NCBI GenBank assembly: GCA_049792875.1
Contig: JBARBI010000064.1
Coordinates: 38,028-102,027, forward strand
Source of the DNA: Sulfotelmatobacter sp049792875
GTDB taxonomy: Bacteria > Acidobacteriota > Terriglobia > Terriglobales > Acidobacteriaceae
DNA: 64,000 bases
Direction: 5' to 3'
The position numbers and the translations under genes were made by a program. Under the pieces are notes generated by a model. The model saw only the letters and a list, made by a program, of their open reading frames with translations, had not been told where the DNA came from and did no database searches. How positions within the stretch are numbered: the first letter of the stretch is position 1; each line of letters opens with the position of its first letter. Positions 18,224-26,071 of the stretch are shown piece after piece.

Positions 18224-19621
18224 ATGGGTTTCGACACGATCATCAGAAACGGTTCCGTAGTGACTGCAACCGATACGTACACAGCGGACATTGCCATTGC
18301 GAACGGTAAGATCAGCGCCATAGGGACGGATCTTCCCGGGCAAAACGCAGCCAAGATTCTCGACGCTTCGGGAAAACTCGTTCTCCCTGGTGGAATCGAC
18401 GTTCATACTCACCTCGACATGCCGTTCGGAGGCACAACCAGCGCAGACGATTTCGAAACCGGCACCCGGGCCGCCGCCTTCGGCGGCACCACGACTCTGA
18501 TCGACTTCGCGATTCAATACAAAGGCCAGCCGTTACGCCAAGCTTTCGACACCTGGATGAGCAAGGCCTCGAGCAAGGCGACCTGCGATTACGCCTTCCA
18601 CTGCATCGTGACCGACGTGTCGGGTGGGCAGCTTTCGGAGATGAACGAACTGGTGCATGAGGGCGTGACCAGCTTCAAGCTATTCATGGCGTATCCCGGC
18701 GTCTTCATGCTCGACGACGGCAGCATCTTCAAGGCCCTGCAGACTACGGCAAAGAATGGCGGCCTAGTTTGCATGCACGCCGAGAACGGCAGTGCGATTG
18801 ACGTCATCGTCCAACAGGCTCTGGCAGAAGGAAAACGGGCCCCAAAGTATCATGCCCTTACTCGACCCACAACGGCGGAGGCTGAGGCGGTAGGTCGCGC
18901 CATTGCCCTAGCTGAAATGGCAGGAGCACCGATCTACATCGTCCACTTGAGTTGCAATGATGCGCTGGAAAGGGTTCGCGAGGCCCGCGACCGCGGACTT
19001 CCCGTCTACGCCGAGACCTGCCCCCAGTACCTGTATCTCTCTCTCGAGAATTTCGATGCGCCTGGGTTTGAAGGCGCAAAGTACGTATTTACTCCTCCGC
19101 TGCGCGAGAAATGGCACCAGGAGAAACTCTGGAATGGCCTGAAGCGGGATCATCTGCAAGTTGTCTCCACCGACCACTGCCCGTTTTGTTTCAAGGAACA
19201 GAAGGAACTGGGGCGTGACGATTTCACAAAGATTCCGAACGGCGGTCCAGGCGTCGAGCACCGTATGAGCCTGATTTACTCCGGGGGCGTAGCGAGCGGC
19301 CGCTTTAGTGCAAACCGTTTTGTGGAATTGGTTTCGACCGCTCCAGCCAAGTTGTTTGGGCTATATCCGCGGAAAGGCACGATCGCGGTCGGGAGCGACG
19401 CAGATCTGGTGATTTTCGATCCCAAACGCAGGCACACGATCAGCGCCAAGACTCACCACATGCGGGTGGATTACTCGATGTTCGAGGGAATCCAGGTCAC
19501 GGGCATGGCGGATGTCGTTCTTTCGCGTGGCCGGGTTGTTGTGGAAGGAGAGACGTTCCTGGGCCGTGCAGGGCAGGGAGAATTTCTGCGCCGCGCAACC
19601 TACGAACAAGTGAATGGCTAA
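18224..19621 (+). CDS. dihydropyrimidinase / D-hydantoinase
   Basis: A 465-residue cyclic amidohydrolase. Metal ligands appear as DVHTHLD near residue 60, the carboxylatable Lys lies in TSFKLFMAYPG near 150, His in CMHAENG and IVHLS, and the catalytic Asp region in STDHCPF. The terminal block KLFGLYPRKGTIAVGSDADL is typical. It hydrolyses 5,6-dihydrouracil/dihydrothymine to N-carbamoyl-beta-amino acids, the substrate of the amidohydrolase upstream. GGAGG precedes the ATG. Dihydropyrimidine dehydrogenase, the preceding step, is not found here. Confidence 0.94.
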   Translation: MGFDTIIRNGSVVTATDTYTADIAIANGKISAIGTDLPGQNAAKILDASGKLVLPGGIDVHTHLDMPFGGTTSADDFETGTRAAAFGGTTTLIDFAIQYKGQPLRQAFDTWMSKASSKATCDYAFHCIVTDVSGGQLSEMNELVHEGVTSFKLFMAYPGVFMLDDGSIFKALQTTAKNGGLVCMHAENGSAIDVIVQQALAEGKRAPKYHALTRPTTAEAEAVGRAIALAEMAGAPIYIVHLSCNDALERVREARDRGLPVYAETCPQYLYLSLENFDAPGFEGAKYVFTPPLREKWHQEKLWNGLKRDHLQVVSTDHCPFCFKEQKELGRDDFTKIPNGGPGVEHRMSLIYSGGVASGRFSANRFVELVSTAPAKLFGLYPRKGTIAVGSDADLVIFDPKRRHTISAKTHHMRVDYSMFEGIQVTGMADVVLSRGRVVVEGETFLGRAGQGEFLRRATYEQVNG

Positions 19622-19654
19622 GAACACGGCTGATCTTTCAGGAACGCAGCGTCG

Positions 19655-20629
19655 CTAGCAAAGACCGGCGTATAGTGCATCCTTCCACCGCCGGTTGTCG
19701 ATCCTCCAGCACACCTTCACCCGGCCCTTACGGATGGCCGGCTCCCACACAGCCCGGTTGCGCTGGTCGTCGGCTACATTCAGGCGATCAACGACCGTCA
19801 TGCCGCGCGTGAGTTCGCTTTGGGTTTCGATTTCAACGTAGTGCTCGCTCCAGTCGGTTCCAACGGTCGGGTCGAGCGCCAGGCACATGGTCACCGGGTC
19901 GGGCAGACAGATGCCATCCTCGCCGGTCTGAATCTTCAAGGCAACGCGCGCGTGGCTATTGCACTCAACGGCGAAGCGGGCGAGGGGAGTGCCGAAGGCC
20001 TCTACATGACCGATGTCGCTGGGACCGAGCACGGCCTCGCCGCGGCAGAGGTGCCAGCCGATCAGTTCCACCGGAAACCCGCTGCGCAGGACAACACTCG
20101 CCGCCTCCGGGTCCACCCAGATGTTGTACTCGGCAGCTGGAGTGACGTTGCCTTCGCAACAGGGAGCGCCTCCCATGACCACGCAACGGCTGACCTTGGC
20201 AGCAATCGAGGGTTTCCTGGAAACGGCTAGCGCCACGTTCGTCAATGGTCCCAGTGTCACGAGAACCAGTCCAGGATTGGCCTCAATCGTCTCGATGATG
20301 GCGTCCACCGCATGCGACGGCTTCGGCGCCTGCCGTGGCGCGGGATAGTCATGATCTCCCAGACCGTCGCGTCCGTGAAACCACGTTGCATTCTGATACG
20401 GGCGCAGCAGAGGCTTGTCGGCTCCCGGATGCACCGGTGTGTTCGCTCCGCAAAGTTCAACTGTGTAGAGTGCGTTGCGAGTGGCCCGCTGCAAAGGCAC
20501 ATTACCCGCGACGACGGTAATCGCGGCGACGCGAACATCCGGCGCGCGCAGAGCCATGATGAGCGCGACAGCATCATCGGAGGCCGTGTCGGTATCGATT
20601 AAAAACACGCGAGGCACGGGCGCTAGCAT
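19655..20629 (-). CDS. nucleoside hydrolase (inosine/uridine-preferring type)
   Basis: This 324-residue cytosolic enzyme has the complete calcium-binding cluster FLIDTDTASDDAVAL at residues 9-23, VTLGPLTNVALA near 120, VMGGAPCCEGNVTPAAEYN near 148 and WVDPEAASVVL, followed by a late Asp in CLPDPVTMCLAL. It should split ribonucleosides into ribose and base, supplying ribokinase and the pyrimidine-degrading enzymes. It stands convergent to the dihydropyrimidinase gene and has no leader peptide, unlike the exported relative at 8.4-9.5 kb. Confidence 0.92.
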   Translation of the reverse strand: MLAPVPRVFLIDTDTASDDAVALIMALRAPDVRVAAITVVAGNVPLQRATRNALYTVELCGANTPVHPGADKPLLRPYQNATWFHGRDGLGDHDYPAPRQAPKPSHAVDAIIETIEANPGLVLVTLGPLTNVALAVSRKPSIAAKVSRCVVMGGAPCCEGNVTPAAEYNIWVDPEAASVVLRSGFPVELIGWHLCRGEAVLGPSDIGHVEAFGTPLARFAVECNSHARVALKIQTGEDGICLPDPVTMCLALDPTVGTDWSEHYVEIETQSELTRGMTVVDRLNVADDQRNRAVWEPAIRKGRVKVCWRIDNRRWKDALYAGLC

Positions 20630-20681
20630 AGCAGACGGTTGTGAGTACCTCAGGTGCTCTCACTGAGATTCCGACTCTGAC

Positions 20682-20717
20682 TTGTGGCTCGCGGCAAACA
20701 AGTGTACAGTTCACACT
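20682..20717 (+). promoter_or_regulatory. promoter with overlapping inverted repeat, permease gene
   Basis: TTGTGG (20682-20687) and TACAGT (20705-20710) are 17 bases apart. The -10 box lies inside the inverted repeat AGTGT-N7-ACACT (20701-20717), a natural place for a repressor. A good ribosome binding site AAGGGAG follows at about 20721. Confidence 0.4.
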
Positions 20718-20734
20718 TTCCAAGGGAGAGCCTG

Positions 20735-21712
20735 ATGTTCACTCCGCCGAATCTGACGATCGCGCTGTTGATGATGATCACCAGCGCCATCTGCTGGGGA
20801 TCCTGGGCCAATACCTACAAGGGCGTCAAGAATTATCGCTTCGAGCTTTTTTATTGGGACTACGCGATTGGCATTTTTCTGATTTCGCTCGTCCTTGCCT
20901 TCACCATGGGAAGTAGTGGGCACGACGCATCCAGTTTCGTGAACAACGTTCAGGCAGCGGACGTTTCCAACATCGTCTCCACCCTTGTGGGCGGAGCGAT
21001 TTTCAATCTGGCGAATCTCCTGCTCGTGGCCGCAATCGACATGGCGGGACTCGCGGTCGCCTTCCCGGTTTCGATTGGAATCGCGCTCGTGGTCGGAGTG
21101 GTGTTGAACTTCATCCTGCAGCCCAAAGGCAGCGGCCTGCTTTTGGCCGGGGGCGTTGTATGCGCGCTGATTGCAGTGATCCTCGATGGCAAAGCTTACG
21201 GCAACCTCGCCCGGGCCGGACGAGGGGCTTCCCGCAAGAGCATCGTTTTGTGCGTGGTCTCCGGAACTCTGATGGGACTGTGGAGCCCGTTTATGACCTA
21301 TGCCATGACCCGCGGGCACTCCCTCACACCTTATAGTGCGGCTACGTTCCTCACGCTAGGAGCACTGCTTTCCTGTTTTGTGTGGAATGTCTATTTCATG
21401 AAGAAGCCTCTGATCGGCGAACCCGTAAGTTTCAGCGGCTTCTTCAGTGGGCCTCCTTCCGGACATTTGCTTGGCCTGCTGGGCGGCTGCGTGTGGGGTT
21501 TGGGGACCGTGTTCAATCTCACCGCAGGCAAGCTAACGGGACAGGCGATTTCGTATGCCATCGGCCAATCGGCGCCGATGGTCGCTGCGCTGTGGGGAGT
21601 GCTGGCATGGAAGGAATTTGCGGGTGCCGGATCGCGCGCCAAGATATACCTTGCCCTGATGTTCGTCTTTTATGGGCTGGCGATTCTGCTCGTCGCGCGC
21701 GCGAACGGCTGA
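20735..21712 (+). CDS. DMT-superfamily permease (ureide/sugar permease-like)
   Basis: A 325-residue protein made of about ten membrane helices with ICWGSWANTYKG, ELFYWDYAIGIFL, GGAIFNLANLLLVAAID, AFPVSIGIALVVGVVLNF and a second-half repeat GCVWGLGTVFNLTAG. This pattern resembles the ureide permease / glucose-ribose porter branch of the drug-metabolite transporter superfamily. A role in uptake of ribose, nucleoside or ureide fits the surrounding catabolic genes but is inferred. The ATG at 20735 follows AAGGGAG; an earlier in-frame ATG would add a charged 17-residue extension that overlaps the promoter. Confidence 0.82.
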   Translation: MFTPPNLTIALLMMITSAICWGSWANTYKGVKNYRFELFYWDYAIGIFLISLVLAFTMGSSGHDASSFVNNVQAADVSNIVSTLVGGAIFNLANLLLVAAIDMAGLAVAFPVSIGIALVVGVVLNFILQPKGSGLLLAGGVVCALIAVILDGKAYGNLARAGRGASRKSIVLCVVSGTLMGLWSPFMTYAMTRGHSLTPYSAATFLTLGALLSCFVWNVYFMKKPLIGEPVSFSGFFSGPPSGHLLGLLGGCVWGLGTVFNLTAGKLTGQAISYAIGQSAPMVAALWGVLAWKEFAGAGSRAKIYLALMFVFYGLAILLVARANG

Positions 21713-21735
21713 TCGCGAACCAACCCGAATGAAGC

Positions 21736-22962
21736 CTAGAGCAGCATGCCAGCAATCGAGGCGGACATCAGGTTCGCCATGGTCCCAGCCAGCATCGCGC
21801 GGACGCCGAGTCGGGCCAGTTCGCCTCGCTTGTTTGGCGCCAGGGCACCAATGCCGCCAATCTGGATTCCAATCGAGCTGAGATTTGCGAAACCACACAG
21901 CGCAAAGGTTGCGATGGTTACCGAGCGGGGATCGAGTGCGGCTTTCTGCGCTCCCAGCATCGAAAACGCCACCAATTCGTTTAACACCATGCGTGTGCCG
22001 AGCAGGTTGCCAATGGTCCGGCAATCGTGCCACGGAATACCAATCACCCAAGCCACGGGCGCGAAGATAACGCCAAACACATGCTCCAAGCTTTCTGGAA
22101 ACCAAGCCAAGTGGTTGTGAATGCCGCCGAAAATGCCGTTGACCAGGGCAATCAACGCCAAGAACGAAATCAACATCGCGGCGATGTTGAGCGCCAGGTG
22201 CAAGCCATCGGTCGTTCCCCGGGAAATTGCTCCGAGCAGATTTTCTTCCTTCTCTGTTTTCTCCTCGTCAGCACTCATGACGACCCGTCCGGCCGTTCTT
22301 GGCTGCTCGGTTTCTGGCACCAGCATTTTAGCCATCAGCAAAGTCCCCGGCGCGGTCATGATGACCGCGCTCAGCAGGTGTTTTGGATCGATGCCAAAGG
22401 AAATGTAGGCAGCCATGATTCCGCCGGAAACATGCGCCATGCCGCTGGTCATCACCGTCATGAGTTCAGAGCGCGTCAAGTCCGGCAGAAACGGGCGGAT
22501 CGTCAGCGGCGCCTCGGTTTGCCCCATGAAAATGCTGGCGGCCACATTCAATGATTCCGCCCCGCTTGCCCCCATCACCCGGGTCATGACCCAGGCAAAA
22601 ATCTTGATGATGATCTGCATGATCCCGAAGTGGTAGAGCACCGCGAAGAAGGCGGCGATAAAGATGACCGTCGGCAACACTCCGAAGGCGAAGTAGCCGA
22701 GTTGCGATCCCGGCTGGGCGAGATCGCCAAAAACAAAGTGCGATCCGGCGTAAGCGTAACTCAGCAGTCTCGTCACGCCGTCACCCGCTTTCTGGAACAC
22801 AATCCGCCCGGCATCAATTCTGAGCACAAAGACTGCGAACACAAACTGCAACCCCAGGCCCCACGCGACGGTTTTCAGACGAATGGCGCGGCGATTGGTG
22901 GAAAAAATATAGGCGAAACCGAGCATCGTCAGCAGGCCAAGAATTCCCGTGAATCGTCCCAT
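21736..22962 (-). CDS. nupC: concentrative nucleoside transporter, NupC/CNT family
   Basis: A 408-residue CNT protein. Conserved blocks are FGVLPTVIFIAAFFAVLYH near 95, ASGAESLNVAASIFMGQTEA near 133 (the substrate-binding GQTEAP region), LTVMTSGMAHVSGG near 165, VLNELVAF near 325 and FALCGFANLSSIGIQIGG near 355. It imports nucleosides by Na+ or H+ symport. Its gene follows thymidine phosphorylase without a gap, so transport, phosphorolysis and deamination of nucleosides are encoded as one minus-strand operon cdd-deoA-nupC. Confidence 0.95.
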   Translation of the reverse strand: MGRFTGILGLLTMLGFAYIFSTNRRAIRLKTVAWGLGLQFVFAVFVLRIDAGRIVFQKAGDGVTRLLSYAYAGSHFVFGDLAQPGSQLGYFAFGVLPTVIFIAAFFAVLYHFGIMQIIIKIFAWVMTRVMGASGAESLNVAASIFMGQTEAPLTIRPFLPDLTRSELMTVMTSGMAHVSGGIMAAYISFGIDPKHLLSAVIMTAPGTLLMAKMLVPETEQPRTAGRVVMSADEEKTEKEENLLGAISRGTTDGLHLALNIAAMLISFLALIALVNGIFGGIHNHLAWFPESLEHVFGVIFAPVAWVIGIPWHDCRTIGNLLGTRMVLNELVAFSMLGAQKAALDPRSVTIATFALCGFANLSSIGIQIGGIGALAPNKRGELARLGVRAMLAGTMANLMSASIAGMLL

Positions 22963-24315
22963 TCAGTTTCTCTCCCCGGACTTCCCGATGACCTTATGGA
23001 CGAGCGACCGATTCGTCAAAGGCGCCCCGTCTGTTACCACGCAACTCGCCTCGATCAATTGGCGTGCCCGCGCTGCACGCGATTCAGCATTGTAGTAAAT
23101 CGTGGCCAGGGGTTCCCCTGCCGCGACGCGATCTCCAACTTTCTTATGCAACACGATCCCCACGGCTGGATCTACGGAATCTTCCTTGCGCTCGCGTCCG
23201 CCACCGAGAATCACGCACGCCGTACCAATTTCTTCGCACCGCATCGAGGCGAGAAATCCAGCCTGTGCTCCTAAAACCTTCATGGTGTGCTGCGCCTGGG
23301 GCAACCGGTTGATATCGTCGATCGCGCGCACATCACCGCCCTGCAGTTCCACCATCTGCCGAAATTTCTCGAGGGCCTGGCCTGACGAAATCAGTTGGGC
23401 GCTGCGTTCCTTGCCTTCCGCAACTGTATTGGAGACTCCGCCCAGATGCAGCATCCATCCCGCCAGTTCCAGGCAAAGTTCCCGTAAGTCTTCCGGCCCC
23501 CCGCCGCGCAAGACTTCTACGACCTCGACCACTTCCAGTGCGTTGCCGATCATGTTGCCCAGGGGTTGATCCATATCTGTGATCAACGCGACCATTTGTT
23601 TCCCCATCCGCTCCCCGGTTTCGACCATCAGTTCCGCGAGGAAGGCCGCGTCTTTCTCGCTTTTCATGAAGGCGCCAGATCCGGTCTTCACGTCGAGGAC
23701 CAACGCGTCGATGCCTTCCGCGAGTTTCTTGCTCATGATGGACGCACAGATCAAATACGGACTCTCCACTGTGCCCGTCACGTCGCGCAATGCGTACAGC
23801 TTGCGATCGGCGGGTGCAATTTCTGCTGTCTGCCCAATCATCGCGCAGCCGCAGACTTCCAGCACGCGCCGGAACTCTGCCACGGGGAGATTCACGTTGA
23901 ACCCAGGAATGGCTTCCAGTTTGTCGAGGGTTCCGCCCGTGTGTCCCAGTCCGCGCCCGCTGATCATCGGAACCGCAACGCCCGCGGCTGCAGCCAGCGG
24001 AGCCAGCACAAGAGAAGTTTTGTCACCCACGCCGCCAGTGGAATGCTTGTCAACTTTCCGGAGCGGCAACGACGAGAGGTCCAACACATCGCCCGAATGC
24101 AGCATCGCATCCGTCAGCGCTGCTGTCTCGGGCCGCGTCATACCCTTCAGTACCACTGCCATCAGCCATGCCGACACCTGGTAGTCGGGAATTTCGCCCT
24201 TGGTATACGCGCTCACCAGCCCTTCGATCTCGGTCCGCGACAGCTCAACGCCGTCCCTCTTTTTGCGGATCACGTCAATCGCACGGAAGGTTTGCGGAAC
24301 CGTCGGTTGACTCAC
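22963..24315 (-). CDS. deoA: thymidine / pyrimidine-nucleoside phosphorylase
   Basis: The 450-residue product has the thymidine/pyrimidine phosphorylase signature SGRGLGHTGGTLDKLEAIPG near 118, the phosphate-binding KHSTGGVGDKTSL near 84, and the C-terminal domain VDPAVGIVLHKKVGDRVAAG. It converts thymidine, deoxyuridine or uridine plus phosphate to base and (deoxy)ribose-1-phosphate. Its ATG overlaps the stop of the upstream cytidine deaminase gene by four bases. Whether it also accepts uridine (Pdp) cannot be decided by eye. Confidence 0.95.
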   Translation of the reverse strand: MSQPTVPQTFRAIDVIRKKRDGVELSRTEIEGLVSAYTKGEIPDYQVSAWLMAVVLKGMTRPETAALTDAMLHSGDVLDLSSLPLRKVDKHSTGGVGDKTSLVLAPLAAAAGVAVPMISGRGLGHTGGTLDKLEAIPGFNVNLPVAEFRRVLEVCGCAMIGQTAEIAPADRKLYALRDVTGTVESPYLICASIMSKKLAEGIDALVLDVKTGSGAFMKSEKDAAFLAELMVETGERMGKQMVALITDMDQPLGNMIGNALEVVEVVEVLRGGGPEDLRELCLELAGWMLHLGGVSNTVAEGKERSAQLISSGQALEKFRQMVELQGGDVRAIDDINRLPQAQHTMKVLGAQAGFLASMRCEEIGTACVILGGGRERKEDSVDPAVGIVLHKKVGDRVAAGEPLATIYYNAESRAARARQLIEASCVVTDGAPLTNRSLVHKVIGKSGERN

Positions 24316-24722
24316 TGGAAGCGGAATCCTTCCGGAAGGAGTTCGGTGATGTGCGCCTGCTTGGGCCCGGCAGCGCCTTGGAAAAAGATGACCGCGTCGG
24401 GACCGAACTCATAGATCACCTGCCGGCACGCCCCGCAAGGCGAACACGCGATCCCATGATCGTTGGCGACGGCTACCGCCTCGATTTCAATCTTTGGGCC
24501 TAACTGCGCGACCGCAGAGAAAATCGCGGTTCGCTCCGCGCAATTGGTCATTCCGTAGGACGCGTTCTCAACATTGCAACCGGAAAACACTTTGCCGTTG
24601 GTCAGAAGGACTGCTGCGCCTACCCGAAAGTTCGAGTATGGAGCATGCGCATTCTTCATTACTTTGACGGCTGCTTGCTCCAGCTTTTTCCGCATATTGG
24701 CGGAGACGGTCTTTTTGGCCAT
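24312..24722 (-). CDS. cdd: cytidine deaminase
   Basis: A 136-residue homotetrameric-type cytidine deaminase: APYSNFRVGAAVL near 25, GCNVENASYGMTNCAERTA near 50 with the first zinc Cys and the catalytic Glu, and CSPCGACRQVIYEF near 86 with the PCxxC zinc ligands. It turns (deoxy)cytidine into (deoxy)uridine, feeding the phosphorylase encoded by the overlapping downstream gene. The ATG at 24722 (MAKKTVS) gives the normal family length; longer in-frame starts would add about 67 residues without family character. Confidence 0.95.
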   Translation of the reverse strand: MAKKTVSANMRKKLEQAAVKVMKNAHAPYSNFRVGAAVLLTNGKVFSGCNVENASYGMTNCAERTAIFSAVAQLGPKIEIEAVAVANDHGIACSPCGACRQVIYEFGPDAVIFFQGAAGPKQAHITELLPEGFRFQ

Positions 24723-24959
24723 AGCAAAGATGAATTGTGATGTGCCGGTGAATCGCTCGTGGGTCCGGCCAAATCGTGCGCCATTGTAAACCCTTGCAGC
24801 GGATTCCGGGCTATTTCTTGGCGACGGCGAGACAGGACAAGCATCCCGGGCATGGGAACTCGCGTTGTAAGATTGACTGCCGTACAATTGCAACTCGAGG
24901 ATCCGCCCGTGTTCAGGCGTCACGGGCCTGCTTAGGGCGACACGGAAGGCGAAGCTGCA

Positions 24960-26015
24960 ATGTCGGTAAATCCCAACTATCCTGACTTCGCGGGTAAATC
25001 AGGAAGCGAACTCGCGTCGCGCGAGAAATCCCCTCCGAACGCTATCGCAACGCTCGCCGGACGTTCGCTGCTCTCCAACTCTGGGATCCCCCTCGATCTG
25101 AATTGGCTGCAGGAAGTTCGGGTGAACACGAGCGCCGTGGAACGCCGCGCCCAGACGCAGGTGGCTCGCCGAACGGTAAAAAAAGAATGGCAGGCGGCTT
25201 GGCTTTTGCGTGCGATCTCGTGCATGGACCTGACTACACTTTCGGGCGATGACACGGATGAGCGTGTGCGGCGATTGTGCGCAAAGGCGCGACAACCCAT
25301 TCAGCAGGATCTCGTGCAGAAGCTCGGTATCGAGGAACTGGGCGTAAAGGTTGGTGCCGTTTGCGTGTACCACACCTTCATCGAAACTGCGCTGCACGCC
25401 CTGGAAGGAAGTGGCGTTCACGTTGCGGCCGTTTCCGCTGGATTTCCCGCTGGCCTGTCGCCCCTCACCGAGCGCGTTGCGGAAATTCGACGATCGGTGG
25501 AGGCGGGCGCCCACGAGATCGACGTTGTGATCACGCGATCTCATGTCTTCGGCGCACGCTGGCAGGCGCTCTACGACGAAGTTGCGGCCTTCAAGCAGGC
25601 CTGTGGTGCGGCTCACATGAAGGTCATCCTGGGCACGGGCGATCTGTTGACGTTGCGCAACGTAGCGCGTGCCAGCTTTGTGGCTATGATGGCGGGCGCG
25701 GACTTCATCAAAACCTCGACGGGCAAGGAGTCGACGAACGCCACGCTGCCAGTGAGCCTGGTCATGGTCCGCGCCCTCCGCGAATACGCGCAACAAACCG
25801 GAATGGCGGTGGGTTTCAAGCCAGCCGGAGGGATCCGCACGGCGAAGCAGTCCCTTGACTGGCTGGCCATGATGAAAGAAGAACTGGGCCTTTCGTGGAC
25901 GCGAGCACAGCTCTTCCGCTTCGGCGCGAGCGGATTGCTGGGGGACATCGAGCGGCAATTGGAGCATCATGCAACTGGAAGGTACTCTGCCGAGTATCGC
26001 CATCCGATTGCATAG
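24960..26015 (+). CDS. deoC: deoxyribose-phosphate aldolase
   Basis: A 351-residue protein whose C-terminal 250 residues are DeoC: GVCVYHTF-like stretch (VGAVCVYHTFIE), VSAGFPAGLSPL, EIDVVI, the Schiff-base lysine in GADFIKTSTGK near 237 and the second lysine in VGFKPAGGIRT near 278. It splits 2-deoxyribose-5-phosphate into glyceraldehyde-3-phosphate and acetaldehyde. The N-terminal ~90 residues are longer than in the E. coli enzyme, a common variant. It is divergent from cdd-deoA-nupC and is followed 56 bases later by an aldehyde dehydrogenase that could remove acetaldehyde. Confidence 0.94.
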   Translation: MSVNPNYPDFAGKSGSELASREKSPPNAIATLAGRSLLSNSGIPLDLNWLQEVRVNTSAVERRAQTQVARRTVKKEWQAAWLLRAISCMDLTTLSGDDTDERVRRLCAKARQPIQQDLVQKLGIEELGVKVGAVCVYHTFIETALHALEGSGVHVAAVSAGFPAGLSPLTERVAEIRRSVEAGAHEIDVVITRSHVFGARWQALYDEVAAFKQACGAAHMKVILGTGDLLTLRNVARASFVAMMAGADFIKTSTGKESTNATLPVSLVMVRALREYAQQTGMAVGFKPAGGIRTAKQSLDWLAMMKEELGLSWTRAQLFRFGASGLLGDIERQLEHHATGRYSAEYRHPIA

Positions 26016-26071
26016 CGGAAAATACGTGGCGGAATTGTCGGAATCGAACAAGAACGAGCGAGCCAAGGCCA

